Part shown: one piece after another, positions 35,118 through 47,388 of the stretch
How the letters are laid out: every line of letters begins with the position of its first letter
Numbering within the stretch: the first letter of the stretch is position 1
Source: Polyporus tsugae
Taxonomy: Eukaryota > Basidiomycota > Agaricomycetes > Polyporales > Polyporaceae
DNA: 64,000 bases
NCBI GenBank assembly: GCA_024305745.1
Contig: JAHRBS010000007.1
Coordinates: 620,001 to 684,000 of the forward strand
Direction of reading: 5' to 3'
Position numbers and translations under genes: made by a program
The notes under the pieces: generated by a model
Databases searched by the model: none
What the model was told of the DNA's origin: nothing
Seen by the model: the letters and a program-made list of their open reading frames with translations, nothing else

Positions 35118-36324
35118 GACTGAGACGAGATGAGACGACGGACTCGCCTACGCCTGCTGTCACGTTCCCCCCTTCGACTTTCTTTGGACACGTACATGTT
35201 TGTTTTTCTCTGTTTAATATTCTGTTTTGACGATCGCTTCAGACGCTAGCTACGCTCTGCACGGACATGGCATTGACTTTGACGTTTTACTTTTACGAGG
35301 CTTGATTTCGAGTCTACGGCGCGTTACTGCGTAGTGTATCATTCCCTCCTCGTGCGCCGCCGGTGGCGGCGGCGGGCGTGTACATAACTAATCCGCCACC
35401 CCTCACGCATCTGTAGCTATACCTACTACTCCTACTTGCATTCGCCGTGCTAGGCATCGCATCGCAATTCGACACTCGCTGTATCCTACGTTTACACAGT
35501 CTATCCACATCTGTTCGGAACTGTTGTCTCCCCATGTTCGCGTCCTGCAAGCCTCGATCGTCAACTTGGCTCTATGCCACACTGCCAACTGCAACTATGG
35601 CGACTCGGTGACTGTATTTCACAAGTATTCCAGGTACGTCTCCATGAGAGTCGGTAGCTACTCCTTATAGACCACTCCCATGTTTCCCCCGCACCGAACC
35701 CTTCGCCCCCGTGTTCCCAAGCTGTTCCATGTGGGCCGAAGAGTATTTGCAGGTACCGTGAGATCTAGTTGCAAGGACGCTGTTGAACCTGACGTCCGCG
35801 TTCTGTCATAGACGACATGATGGTCCCTTCCGCCGTGTCGTTTGCGGTTCGACGAACGTACGCCTATATCCAAACCTAACGGTGGCACGAGGCTACGGTA
35901 CCGGTACATGTAGTCCCGGCACCAGTTCGGTGCATGCGAAGTCGTTTGGAAGCCTTCCTCCCTCGACGAAGGCCATCGGGCACCACACGAAGCTCCGCAG
36001 ACGCCTTCGCTGAACAGCGCTGGCCTTTGGTTGGACCTCCGGGCGACAGGACGCATGGCGTCGACCCACGGCACCACAAACCGATTCGACGTGTACGGTC
36101 CAGGCGAACGAACGGGTTTCCTCCTGACGTTCGTGTTCTGTTTTCGAATCTGCGCCCATGGTCTCCGCGTGCCTAGCTTCTGCCTTCCTGGATCTGCGCC
36201 CATGCATATAACAGCTTCGACGGACTCACCCTTGCCTCCCGCCTCAAGGCAACCAACCCCACTCCCACGACTGCAGCGTGTCAACCTCCACCCTCCCTCG
36301 TCTTGTTCTCGATTCATCATCGCT
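35118..36324. other. Intergenic gap with cerato-platanin promoter
   Basis: A TATA-like CATATAAC (about 36204-36211) lies about 115 bp upstream of the cerato-platanin start. Long frames on either strand here lack motifs and disagree with each other, so none was accepted. Confidence 0.35.
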
Positions 36325-36946
36325 ATGCGCTTCTCCGCCTTCGCCTCCGTCGCAACGCTGCTTGCCCTCCCTGCCACGCGGGGGCAAGACATGGGGACGC
36401 CTGTAAACGTGTCCGTCTCGTTTGACCAGACATACGACAACGGCAACAACTCCATGGAGATCGTCGCCTGCTCCGACGGCATCAACGGGCTCATCACCCG
36501 AAGTGCGTCCGCGCTCCTTTTCCGTGCTCCTTCTCCGCGTCCTCCCCCCCCCCACCCCCACCACGCGTGTCGTGTTCATAATTGCTGAACATGAAAATAC
36601 CGAATGGCTGACCCGACCCCCACCCGGCGCCGCAGACGGCTGGACGACGTTCTCGCAGGCGTCCGGGTTCCCGAACATCGGGGGCTCGTTCGCCGTCGCG
36701 GGCTTCGACTCGCCCAACTGCGGCACGTGCTGGCAGCTCTTCTTCGCGCCGACGGACAAGACGCTGAACGTGCTCGCGATCGACACGGCGCCGGGCGGGT
36801 TCAACATCGCGCTCGAGGCGATGAACGTGCTGACGAACAACGCGTCCGTCGACCTGGGCAGGGTCGAGATGACGGCCGTGCAGGTCGACGCGACGGGGTG
36901 CGAGCAGGCGGGGGCGAAGAAGCTCCCGCCGAGCGTGCATGGGTGA
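36325..36946 (+). CDS. Cerato-platanin family secreted protein (copy 1)
   Basis: Two exons, 36325-36502 and 36636-36946 (133-nt intron), 162 residues. A signal peptide (MRFSAFASVATLLALPATRG) is followed by the family start VSFDQTYDN, CSDGINGL, the FPNIGG turn, NCGTCWQL and the LAIDTAPGGFNIALEAMN segment. The four conserved cysteines (CSDG, NCGTC, TGC) are present and would form two disulfides. Cerato-platanins are small secreted, wall-associated beta-barrel proteins that loosen or bind polysaccharides and can act as elicitors. The C-terminal extension (AGAKKLPPSVHG) is longer than in the short copies at 47-49 kb. It lies first in a group of four. Confidence 0.92.
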
Positions 36947-37387
36947 GGGCGGGAGGGGTAGGGAGGAATGTGGTAAGGACGCCGAGGGCAAGCAAGGCTG
37001 AGACAAGGTGTACTTGGATTCTGCATGCTGTTGGAACCTGGACTTGGTGATCTGTACGAGCTAAGATTCGAAAAGGATGGACTTGTATGCGTATATTAAT
37101 TGACAGTGGATGATTGCAGTACCCTGTCTTGCATATTGACGAAGGTTCGGATCTAGATAGCAGCATATATTCAGTAATAACTAGCGCACATGAAAGGATG
37201 GGAGGAGAAGGGGGATGATTGGATACAGGTTAGTATAACACAGCTCGAGATCACGGATCGCAATGTAGATGAGAGAGCAGGAATCCGACGTGACAGAATG
37301 AGGGGAGCCGAGATCAGATCATGAGTGTATAGACGCAAGTGAATGAATAACTGTAGGGAGTCCGTGGAGGTCATCACCGCAAAGCGC
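36947..37387. other. Gap between converging genes
   Basis: The 3' regions of the cerato-platanin (plus) and of the DUF6699 gene (minus). No gene was seen. Confidence 0.35.
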
Positions 37388-38209
37388 TCAGTAGTTGGAG
37401 AGGGAGAGGACGAAGATGTTGGGCGCGGAGTAGCCAAGGCGGGCCTTCGCATAGCCGTCCTTGCGGAGCAGCTTATCGAAGAACACGCGCTCGCGCAGCC
37501 AATCTGCGCACGGTAACGTTGCAAGGTCAGCGCATACATTCATGTGAGCGAAAGGAAGTGACATTGCAGACTCACCAACTCGCCTGAACTGCGTTGGCGC
37601 CTGTTGGGGAGAGTAGTATTGTTGCCAGCTCTGGTTAGCACCAGACGCGGCATATCTCCGGACCTGCTCCTGCAGACGTGCGGGTAGCGAGTCGAACTCC
37701 TTCTCCGTGACCAGCTTCTCACCGTATCTGCAAAACACGGACATGAACGCACAGTTAGAGCCCGGTTCCAACATTATCTGGAAAGGCGCGGAGCAGCAAC
37801 GGAAGAGACTGGGGCACGTACTCTTTGTAGATCGTTCCGCAGATATCGCCGAGGGTGACACCCTGTGGGTTCTTAACGATTGTGCACCACGGGCTATGCT
37901 CAGTGATGATGATGAGCTCCTCTACGCGGGGCATCGTTGCGGGCTCTTCCTTGGCGGTGAAGGGACTATCACGATCGCGCGCTTCATGGTTGTACCCGCC
38001 GGTCTGGCCTGGATGTCCACGTAGAGACGAAATCGTTCAAGGAGCGGTACGGGCGAGAGGAAAGGTGGAAGCGCACCAGTTGAAAGGTTAAAGATGAGTT
38101 GGAAGGACTCGCTCGTGTTGGCAAGGATTGGGTTCAGCTCGAGTTCGGTCCCGAGGAGGTACAAGTCAGTCTGCGTAAGAACGGGACCATCTAGATGAGG
38201 ATTGCGCAT
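37388..38209 (-). CDS. DUF6699-type protein (short copy)
   Basis: Four minus-strand exons, 38077-38209, 37822-38008, 37576-37727 and 37388-37503, in phase, 195 residues. The pattern fits DUF6699: ELNPIL near the start, the hallmark EEPATMPRVEELIIITEHSP, GVTLGDICGTIYKE, then LPARLQEQVRRYAAS and the terminal DWLRERVFFDKLL block. The start at 38209 is the first Met that keeps the frame. An upstream Met at about 38300 could not be spliced in. The function of the family is unknown. It is common and often multi-copy in Agaricomycetes. A larger paralogue is divergently oriented 1.2 kb away. Confidence 0.7.
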
Positions 38210-39451
38210 CTGAACGTCAGGTCAACTTCTAAAATATGAGAGTGGCTACGACATACAGCAGCTGCCTGGTGCCCATTTGCCGATCGTGTCTGCCATAGTG
38301 CCACCAGTTCAGGGTCAAAGGCAAGGGTAGTGATCTCGATCCTCGATTGTGGAAAGGGTTTGTCGTTGGACGACGGGTGTTGGAAGGTCCGAAGGAGGTG
38401 AGCTCGTAAACCACAGAAAGAGGGCTCTATAAGACGGAGGGGCAAGTGAAAGTGGTCCGAGGGGATAAGTTCAAGGAGGGAAAAACGCATGGGGCACGGG
38501 GCGATGGCGTCTCACCGCAATCAGATCAGATCCTCCCCAGACTCAACGTGTTTTCCACGTTGAGCTGCACCAATGATCCAGCATCTCGGAGCCCCCGAGA
38601 ACGGACGCTGTTGGACGCTGCGGACGGCACAATTACGCAGACGACAAGCGAGACCAGTTTCTTAACACCGGCGAAGTTCCACTGGAGTGCGATTCGGAGC
38701 GGAGTACGGTCGACATCTAAAGTCCGATCATCTTGACCAATGAACATGCATAAATAGACGCGTTTGTGAACTCAGACAAATCTCCGACTTCACAATCAGA
38801 CCTCCCATCCTCAACTTCAACTTGTCCACGACCCAACCCATTACTCCACTTGCGCCGTCTCTGGCGGTGACGTCGACGACCTCTGGACGCTGTCGGACGA
38901 CAATTATGATGGCCGTTTAAGCGGTCTGATTTCGACAGTATCGGAGCCATCACCGTGGCCATCGCGGACCATCGCTGCCAATCAGAAGTACCCCTGCACC
39001 TGCCCTACACCCTACAGCCGCCTACGTTTTCCTTCCTAACACTGTACAAAACCGTTCGACTCTGCCCTCCGTTCGCAAGCTTGTTGTTGTTTAGAGTCCC
39101 GAACCGCGAAGACCTCGTGCTCGGCGTTATCACGTTCAGAGTTCGAGTCATCTCGTCTTCTCTTGGTTACGTTGTAGGTGCGTTTACCCTTGCTGCATTC
39201 TCCCCCTTCATTGCCTGAACTGCGAATTTGGGCACCGCTTGTAGATACCCGTGCAACTGCCCTCGTGGACCGCACAAAATTCGAGTCATCGCAATCGGCT
39301 GTGCTTCGTGTGTGGTCAGAAAAGGTATGTTACGGTTGCCGCATTCCATTCTTGCATTGTGTGCGGTCCTCGTCTCACATCGCGCCGTTGTCTGCGGACC
39401 CTAGGACGCCATCGTCCGAGTCATACATAATCCACGACCGACGCGGCCACC
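38210..39451. promoter_or_regulatory. Divergent intergenic region of the two DUF6699 genes
   Basis: About 1.24 kb lies between the two starts. No open frame in it could be supported. It presumably contains both promoters and possibly 5' leader introns of the larger gene. Confidence 0.35.
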
Positions 39452-40993
39452 ATGCAGTTCGCAGCTGTTGTCCCACCATATCCATCCCCCGGCGGCGGAA
39501 GCGGCTCTCCTCTTCATCCTCCCCCGAACGTCATCCCTCAGAGCTCCCCTGCGCACCAAGGACAGACTCCAGCCTGGGCCCAGCAGCCCACCGGTTTCCC
39601 TGGACAATCGCCGTACATGCCCGCCGGAGGCTTCATGGGAGTGCCCGGCTCCTACTTCATGCCGCCCGTCACCCTCCCTGTTGGGCAGACACCTATGATT
39701 CATCCCAACCAGGGATTCTCCATGGACTACACCGGGTTCCCTGGGGCGATGCCTGGTGGTCCCGCTGCAGGTCACACACCGTTTGCCCGCACCGTACAAC
39801 CGCCCCCGACTACGCCGTACATGGGCGCTGGCCCGCAGACCGGATACAGCACCTTCCAACAACCATTGCCGTCACAAGGGATGCCGGCGGGCATGTTCCC
39901 GATGGGCATGGGTATGGCGATGCCCGCTGGCATGCCCGGAGGTATGCCCCCATACACGCCGTACATGCCGATGATGCCTGGCGGAATGCCTCCGGGAGGT
40001 ATGCCAGGTGTCATGCCCGCCGGTTATGCGTTCACTCCAGCTGCCGCGGCCGTGCCGATGCCTGGCGCAGCGCCGGGGCAGCCAGCGCAGCCGCAAGGGT
40101 CGCGATTCCACAACCCGAAAGAGAAGCTGCCGTGGGATCAGATGGAGAACGTGCGGTTCGCAGAGGGCGAGGACTGTACGTGAATCCCCCGAGCTCCTCG
40201 GAGCCATGCTAACGGCGACTCAATTCCAGACGGCCCCGTTCTGAGCACGATGCTCGTGCACCGCATGAAGGCGAAGGTGGAGATCAACCCGCTCATTATG
40301 CCGCCGAACGACGCCCTCGACCGCGACTACCTGAAGTGGAACATGCTGTTCCCGACGGGCAACTGCCAGCGCTCGTCCGACCGTCCCGGCCGCTCGTGGC
40401 ACAGCGGACGGAACGCGCCCGCGACGTGGCCCCGCGTGACGTCGCTCCGCATTATCTCGCGCTCGTTCCCGTGGCCGTTGGACGTGCCCGCGACGAACCA
40501 CGCGATGGGCGTGACGTGTGGCGACGTGATCGAAGCCATCCATGCTAGCATGTATACGCGGCTGTCGCAGGGACAGTACGACCACAGCTCACGCCAGCAG
40601 CGACGCCTCCTCTCCGAGTCCTTCTACCATAACCGCTCAACAGCGCACGGCGTGCCTGGCGGCCGCCTGCAGCAGACCTTGCTCCGATGCGACTGGCTGG
40701 GCCAAGACACGATGTTTGGCGGGCTGGTGGACGACGATCGATTCGTGCGCGAGCTGTGCAAAGACAACCTGCCGTGCACGTTCGAGCTCAAGTGCGTGCG
40801 GCGGTACCCGATGACGGAGGCGGAGATCAGGGAGCAGGAGATGCGGGACCGGGAGGAGGAGGAGCGCGTGATGGCGCGGCGGTCGCGCTCGCGGGCGACG
40901 TCGCGGGCGGGCTCGAGCAGGCCGCCGACGCGGCCGCCGAGCAGGGCCAGCCGGGCGTCAGTGATGGACGACGACTCGTCCGAGACTTCATGA
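39452..40993 (+). CDS. DUF6699-domain protein with Met/Gly/Pro-rich N-terminus
   Basis: Two exons, 39452-40175 and 40230-40993, 495 residues. The first 235 residues are low complexity, rich in Pro, Gly and Met (repeats of GMP/GGM near residues 145-190), with KEKLPWDQMENVRFAEGEDY closing the linker. The DUF6699 core follows: VEINPLIMPPN, YLKWNMLFP, PATWPRVTSLRIISRSFPWP, GVTCGDVIEAIHASMYTRLS, and the terminal LLRCDWLGQDTMFGGL. The tail is Arg/Ser-rich (RRSRSRATSRAGSS), suggesting a disordered, possibly nucleic-acid- or phospho-regulated end. The prion-like N-terminus hints at condensate behaviour, which is inference only. Paralogous to the gene at 37388-38209. Confidence 0.85.
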
Positions 40994-41507
40994 CGTCGAT
41001 GATGACCTCTCCCTTTTCCACTTCCTGCGTGGTGAGATAATTCTCTCTAACAGGCAATCACGACATCCAACGCTACGACTTGGCTTCTCCACGCATACGA
41101 CCCCGTTTTCCCTTGCCCTGGTGCTATTGTTTCTTCACCATACCCCCGCTGTAGAGGATCCCCTTGGATTCCTATTCCCTGCTGCTGTTCACGCTTACGG
41201 TTGCGTTGCTTACTGATCCGTGCTGTTTATCGTCTAGCTGCTGCTGTTGTTGTAAAAGCTACTGGTGTACTTCTAGTCTCTTGAAGTAAAGACCCTTGCT
41301 ACTGCCGATATCTTGGTGGATGTGCTGCAGCGGCGAAATGAAGTCTTCATGTCATTGATATAGACCCTCGTATGATGTACAACAAGAAACCAGCGTTCGA
41401 TGTCCAGCGTTCCCAAACTCAGCAGTTCATTGTGCAGCCAACTCAAGACGGCACTAGCCCGTTCCCTTTCTTCATCTTCCCTGCCTTCCACGGCGAAACT
41501 CCAAGCT
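40994..41507. other. Gap between converging genes
   Basis: The 3' flanks of the DUF6699 gene and of the minus-strand cerato-platanin. Nothing else was seen. Confidence 0.35.
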
Positions 41508-42271
41508 TCAAGGCGCCTTGGGCGCGTGCGGGGCAGGCGGCCTGTTCGACTGCCCCTGCTCGCACGCCGTCTGCGCGACCAGCTGCGCGGTCGCCTGTAC
41601 CCTGCCAAGGTCGAGCGCTTCGCCGTGCGTGATGTTGTTCATGACGTTGAGGCCGACGTTGAACCCGCCGCTGGCGACGTCGATCGCGAGGAGGTGGATG
41701 ACGGTGGTGCCGAAATTGGGGAGGGTGACTTGGAGCTCCCAGCACGAGCTGCAGTTGTCCGAGTTCCAGCCGGCGATGAAGGGCGCGCCGGAGATGTTGG
41801 GCCAGCCCGGGATCTCGGAGAGCGTCAGGGCGTTTTCTGTTGGGGATGGGAAGGGAAGGGATCGATGAGTGCGGTGCGCTAAAGACGGATAAAATGTGTG
41901 GAGAAGGGGGCCCCGTGGGCTCTACGGTGCCATCGAGGTATATGCAACCAGAATCGTTCGTTAGACCCGCATCATGATTCGGATCCATAGAATATCGGAC
42001 GACGCCTCATGCCATTCCACTCTGGACCAGAGGTGGCGATCATGGTGCAAATCATACCGCCAATATGTCTAACGATATGGGTAAAGGGAGGGGACGAACT
42101 TTGGTCAATGACGCCGTTTATACCATTGGAACAGGCGATGCCGGTGGTGGACAGGCTGCCGTTGTCGTACGTCTGATCATAGGCGACAGTGGTATCGAAG
42201 ATTTGGTTTGTCTGGGCGAACACCGTGGCGGACAGCGAGAGAAGAGCAGCCGCGAATATGAGGAACTGCAT
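41508..42271 (-). CDS. Cerato-platanin family secreted protein (copy 2)
   Basis: Minus strand, exons 42100-42271 and 41508-41836 with an unusually long 263-nt intron at the same place and phase as in copy 1. 166 residues. The signal peptide is MQFLIFAAALLSLSATVFAQ, then VAYDQTYDN, CSNGINGV, ALTLSEIPGWPNISG, NCSSCWEL, LLAIDVASGGFNVGLNVMN and TACEQ. All four cysteines are kept. The shared intron position and the C-terminal Pro-rich extension (NRPPAPHAPKAP) make it the closest relative of copy 1. A TATA-like TTAAAA lies about 115 bp upstream (near 42386-42391). An upstream in-frame Met at 42292 would spoil the signal peptide. Confidence 0.88.
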
Positions 42272-43213
42272 GATGTTCCAAGGGATAGACACGGAGAGGG
42301 AGGAACTCGACGGTGAATATGGAGGTTCTAGAGGGGAGACGGCACCGGAGCTGCCTGAAGACCCAGTGCCCTCAGTACGGAGCGGCTTTTAAGGCCGACA
42401 GCACGTTAAGAAGATGTGCCATCCCGTCGGCGTGGTGCAAATGAAAGGGACAGATGTGACGTCCGGGACCACATCGATGGCATCCGCGACGTAGGCCCGT
42501 GAGTGTCAACGGCAGGTGAGCTAAGGAGAAGCATCTTTCGGTGATGTACGCCGTTAAGAATGTCTAGACGCTGCATATAGCATAAGGAAGTGCAGGTCGG
42601 TGGCACCCCATGACTGGTAGGTGGCGCTTTTTGTGGACGACGTAGGATTTAGAGAGGTGACCCGTCCGCTTCCAAGCCCGAGGCGAGTTTGGGAGACATA
42701 TGGTTTGACGAAACCGCTATATCCAGGAGGGACGATATCCTCTTCAGGGCTGACAGTGCTTACCGTCATTGTACGTTCTGCAGTGAAATTGACACATTAG
42801 CTCGGAAGAAGCTCAGTACAACAACTTGCAATAAGCTCAACTCCAAGTTGAGCATTACCACGACGCGTCCACATGGCCCCTTGCGAACGTCACGGATGAA
42901 TACCGCATATCAGCGAGATTCCATTCTTCTGGTGTTCCACAAAGACGCCATGTCGCGTAGAGTTCAGGATCGCGGAGGGGAGAATCAGAGACATGGTGCA
43001 AGAACAACTGAAGTTGAAGTTGAAGTTCTGAACAAGAACAAGCACTGGCAGACTCGGACAAGCTTACTAAGAGTGAGGTTGATTAGCTAATTCCGATAAG
43101 ATTAGATAAGGGGCCATTAGCTGATCATCGAGTGCGTGCCCGCCGCCACACTCGATCCTCACTCATCCCACCATCGTCGGACCTGTGCTCATTCACGGAG
43201 GCATATACTAACC
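42272..43213. other. Divergent intergenic gap
   Basis: Between the minus-strand cerato-platanin and the plus-strand CCDC124-like gene. No gene was supported. Confidence 0.35.
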
Positions 43214-44264
43214 ATGGCTCCCAAAGGAGGAAACGCGAAGAAGGAGTCCGGCAGGGCCAAGAAGGCCGACAACGAGGCAAAGAAGGCTGCCACAGCTGAG
43301 GTGGAGAAGGTACGCAGTCGCCCTGGCACATCACACAAACGCACCTGATTGATCCGCGCACAGGAACGCAAGGAGGCAGAGAAATGGTCGGATGGGTCGA
43401 AGGGCAACAAGAAACAAGAAGACAAGGAGGAGAAACGCCGCGCAGAGCTCGCGCGCAAGGCCGAGATCGCACGGCTGCTCGCCGAAGAGGAGTCCAGTGC
43501 CCCTGCCAAGGTGAAGGCCGCCCCGAAGGCGGGTGCCGCGAAGAAGGCGACGCAGAAGAAGGCGACGCAGAAGAAAGACTTCAAGCCCGCCGGGCCTGGG
43601 GCGATTGCTGCTGGTGGCGGCTTGGGTGCTGTGGGCACGGCTGAGGACGAGGCGCCGAAGGAGCCCGAGTCGTACTCTGCGACGGGTATCGACAATGCGA
43701 TAGATCTGCTGGAGGTTGTCACTGCCAAAATGGACAAGGCAAGCGTTGGCACACGGGCTGCGGATATCGAGAGACATCCGGAGGTACGCTGTGCAGCTAG
43801 CTATCACTCTGAATCCGATATCATAACGCTCGATTGCAGAGGAGGTTCAAAGGCGCATTTGAGGCGTACAAGGAGAGAGAATTGCCAAATATCAAGGAAG
43901 ATGTACGTCCGCCTACGCTTGCTCTTCTATGCCATATACGAAACTCACAAATCCCGATCCGATCAGCATCCTGGATTGCGTCTGAACCAGTATCATGTGC
44001 GTCCCACTCTCCTAGGAATGCCACTCTCTGTGGAGATTCTGCTGACACTCCTCTTTAGGACCTGCTCTTTAAGCAGTTTCAGAAGTCGCCAGAGAACCCG
44101 TGAGTCACTCTGCACTCTTGCCGGCGCAGACCCGACAGCTTGACCAATTGGAATTCTACAGCTTCAATCAGACGACTGTGGGGTACGACGCATCCAAGGA
44201 GGAGAGGGTTGAGGCGATGACCAGGCGGAATGCTGAGATTACGGGCAGGCTTAGGTCACCATGA
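43214..44264 (+). CDS. CCDC124: CCDC124/Lso2-like ribosome-associated coiled-coil protein
   Basis: Six in-phase exons: 43214-43309, 43364-43783, 43840-43902, 43967-43996, 44059-44099 and 44162-44264, 250 residues. The first half is extremely Lys/Glu-rich and helical (MAPKGGNAKKESGRAKKADN, then KRRAELARKAEIARLLAEEE). The second half has the CCDC124 signature RRFKGAFEAYKERELPNIKED, GLRLNQYHDLLFKQFQKSPENP, and the tail VGYDASKEERVEAM. The yeast and human relatives (Lso2, CCDC124) bind at the ribosomal A site and subunit interface in idle ribosomes and help recovery from starvation. The linker carries an Ala/Lys repeat. The product is expected in the cytosol on ribosomes. Confidence 0.9.
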
Positions 44265-44981
44265 GTGCCGCTACGGTTTGCGCATCCCTCTCCGAGCGCT
44301 GGATTGCGGTGCGTGCACGGGTCTAACCGTTTGTCCCAGCGAGGGTGCTGACAGTTCGTACTGCATAGGTTAATGTGTGTTCTGTACATGGGTCGATCAT
44401 AAATATAACCAGTTTGTTACCTCCATAGCCTGCGCCGCCACTGTGGTGGAAACTAGATGGGCCATACCCTGGTAATTCTAGTTCGATCCCAATGCACTGC
44501 AGCTGCTGTATTTTTTGTTTGACGCTCGCTACAATTAAACAGTACTGTATCTTTACCATGGCAGCGCCCCTTTATGGCTGAGAATACCAGTGTTGGCAGG
44601 CACCGAATGAAACTGGGGTACGCCGTGTAGCTCACCTTGCAGTAACCGGCCAAAGACGATTTCCGTGGTAGATCGACGTCGGGACAGCGAGCTGCTTGAC
44701 TTGTCGGAAGAATGATGCAGTGTTCTGCGCCACACCTGTGGTCTTGAATAGCACAGCCCAGAGTCGTATGGATCTTGCTTACCTCGGGTGGCAGGACAAC
44801 GGGAGAACGTTCGGGTGCAGCGCCCCGAGGTCGGCTCACTAGCGCCCACAGCCTGCGCAGCTTATGTAAACGCTTGTGAATTTTCTTAAAGTCGAGTCTC
44901 AGCTTTCTCTCCTCACCAACCGTCTCTTCCTCCCCATCCACCCTCTCCACCTCAACCTCACCTCCATACATTTCTCCATTC
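44265..44981. other. Intergenic gap
   Basis: Contains the promoter and leader of the calcipressin gene. The frame open upstream of 44982 is not protein-like. Confidence 0.35.
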
Positions 44982-45799
44982 ATGGTAAAGAACCTGTCCA
45001 TCTCTATCCCGGGATCTCCTGGTTCTCCCACCTCGCCACCTTCGCTAACGATGTCGAGCCCCGGTTCGCCACATCGCACCAATACGCTTGTTATCACCCG
45101 ATTACCCCTACATTTCTTCGAGCCTATCATCCAAGACGCTTTCAAGAGCCACTTCGAGACTTACGGTCCTCTGTACTCATGGGCACCCATCAAGGGTCTT
45201 GCCCGTGTGATCATGACCTACTTCTCAGATGTGGATGCGGAGATGGCGAAGGAAAGCAACGACGGCCTGATACTTGGCGAACTGCACCACGAGTACGCCC
45301 TTCGTCTCGCGCGATCTTCCACTACGTAGTTCCGAACACTCACCTCCCGTTGTCTAGGCCAGAATTCGTCCTCCGTGTCTACCGTGCGGACCCGACACCC
45401 ATCGAGTCGGACGAGACACGCGAACACAACTATTATCTCAAGCCCCCAGCAAACGAGAAGAACTTCCTCATCTCCCCGCCCGGTTCGCCACCGGTCGGCT
45501 GGGAGCAGCTCCGCGAGGAGCCGCCTAACCCCACGCCGCTCGCGGGTGATCTCATCGCCGCGCTTCGCAGGCTCGAGGTGCAGGAAGAGACCGCGCGCCG
45601 CGGCCCCGGCATTGAGATCCTCGTGGAGCCGGAGGACGGCGTGGGGATCAGCGTGTGTGTCGAGGACTGCGACGCAGTCGTGCAGGTCGACGGGCAGGGG
45701 GACATGGACGAGGACTGGGCGTACGGAGAGCTTGCGCCGTCGAGGATGCGGTTCAGGCCGCCTGCGACGGCGATGCCGCCCATTGCTATCTCTGTATGA
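44982..45799 (+). CDS. RCN1: Calcipressin (calcineurin regulator, RCAN family)
   Basis: Exons 44982-45292 and 45358-45799 join in phase (250 residues). An RRM-like half begins TLVITRLPLHFF with ALARVIMTYFS-type strands (here GLARVIMTYFSDVDAEMAK). It is followed by VLRVYRADPTP and the diagnostic FLISPPGSPP (residues 140-149) plus VGWEQ, the SP-repeat motif by which calcipressins bind and regulate calcineurin. The C-terminus is acidic with a late basic-hydrophobic PSRMRFRPPATAMPP. Calcipressin feeds back on Ca2+/calcineurin signalling in the cytosol, affecting stress response and cell-wall genes. Phosphorylation of the SP sites is expected from the family. Confidence 0.93.
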
Positions 45800-47388
45800 A
45801 TTGTGTTTTGTTCGCTGTTCTCGGTGAGTGTCTTCCCCCCTCGTGATGGAAGCTTACCGTATGCGGGTGCATGCGGTTTTTTGCTTCGTGTGATGATACA
45901 TTCTCAGACCTGTACCGAACCCGAAAGGGAATTGAGGATCACTTTATATTGCCTTTTTATCTGACCATTTCCACATGCGCACATTGTAGACTTTGTGACG
46001 CTGACGGACCTTGCCTACAGATTGCTTTTCCACACCGCATACGTCGTCTCACCTCACCTTATGTATCACATCATGTGAGTACCGCCTCATCCTCGTTTTT
46101 CCTCTTCCCCTTGCACGCTTCCTGCACACGATGAGATCCTATCAGACCTGTTCTGATTCTTCGGACATGGAGAAAACTCAAATATTGCCAATTGTTCCTT
46201 CTGATGCACCGTTCAATTCCCCTCCCTTCGTCATTCGGTTCCGGGCTTGTGCTGACGCGACCCTACAGAATACTCTCACCAGGTCGCATTACATGTTGTC
46301 ATCATGGACATTTGGACGCTTACCTCACGGTCGTATATCGTATTTGTATCATTCGTCAATACCTTCCATGTCTACATGTGGATTTCTCTGTATGATTAGT
46401 GCCGGTTGTCTGTCGCACCTCGCTTTATCATGATTGCATTGATTCTTCGTATTGCAGCCGCCCATGTGTGCCTCTCGTCAAAATCGCGCTGCTCACAGCT
46501 CTAGCTCTAGCTCACTCGCCTCGATGAAATTTATGTCTTCTGTCCAATGCTGAAGTAGTAAGTGAGTTAGAAGCCTGGAGTTGCAGTATGTGCTTCTAAT
46601 TATGTATATGCCGCCTTCGGTGCAGTTAACTAGGAGTGCTGCGCCACGACAAGTACAGTCTCGAGGGATGGTGGTGACACAATAACGATCCTTCAGGCCT
46701 TCAGGTTGGAACCCGTTTCACGGTTTCCCTTCACTGACCGAGGGTCATGTCACACCTTGTCGCGCAGACCGTCTACAGTGTAATTGAAACTGACATGTCT
46801 TGGTCTCTTTCGGCGCCCATCTGCCCACTGCCGCAGCATATATGTATAGTCATGCATACAAACCATGACAGTACTTGGGTGAAAACACGACTTCGCACCT
46901 TAGGCATCACCTGGAAAGCCTCACAGCAACTCGTCCAAAGAGGCTGTCCAGCTGACGGCACAGGTTGTCTGAATTGGTACTAGTCTCTCTCTGGCTTCCG
47001 GTGAGAGACATTACATATTTATTTACATGAAACTTACTCCTCGCCCCGACAACACAGAGAGCCCGACACCACGGGAAGCTGCTGCGGACCGCCTATTGAC
47101 GTATTCGTGTAGGACCGTCGGGCACTTTTACGGTGAACAATCACTGTCAAGACGCTCCGATCTAGACGAGAACACTCATCTCCCCTGCTTCCTGAAGCGA
47201 TGCTCTCTTCTTGAATTCCCATCGAGCTATTACGCGCACCGGCCACCGTACTCGAGGAGGCTCGAGGGCTACGGTACCTAATGCTGTGCGGGACACCCTA
47301 AGGACTTTGACAATATAAAGTTGTCTCACCTTTTACGTTCCATTTTCTTCGCCTCACAACCACACACATCTTCCGCTCACCCAACATC
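45800..47388. other. Gene-free stretch with cerato-platanin promoter
   Basis: About 1.6 kb without a supportable gene. A TATA-like ATATAAAG (about 47314-47321) lies about 70 bp upstream of the third cerato-platanin start. The short frames around 46000-46430 lack motifs. Confidence 0.4.

Noticed and set aside
35658..36497. 279-codon minus-strand frame
   Set aside because: It overlaps the first exon of the cerato-platanin on the other strand and has no recognisable domain or splicing.
44876..45799. Single-exon 307-codon reading through the calcipressin gene
   Set aside because: The spliced model (44982-45292 plus 45358-45799) restores the RRM-like half and the ISPP motif; the unspliced one gives nonsense upstream of the motif.
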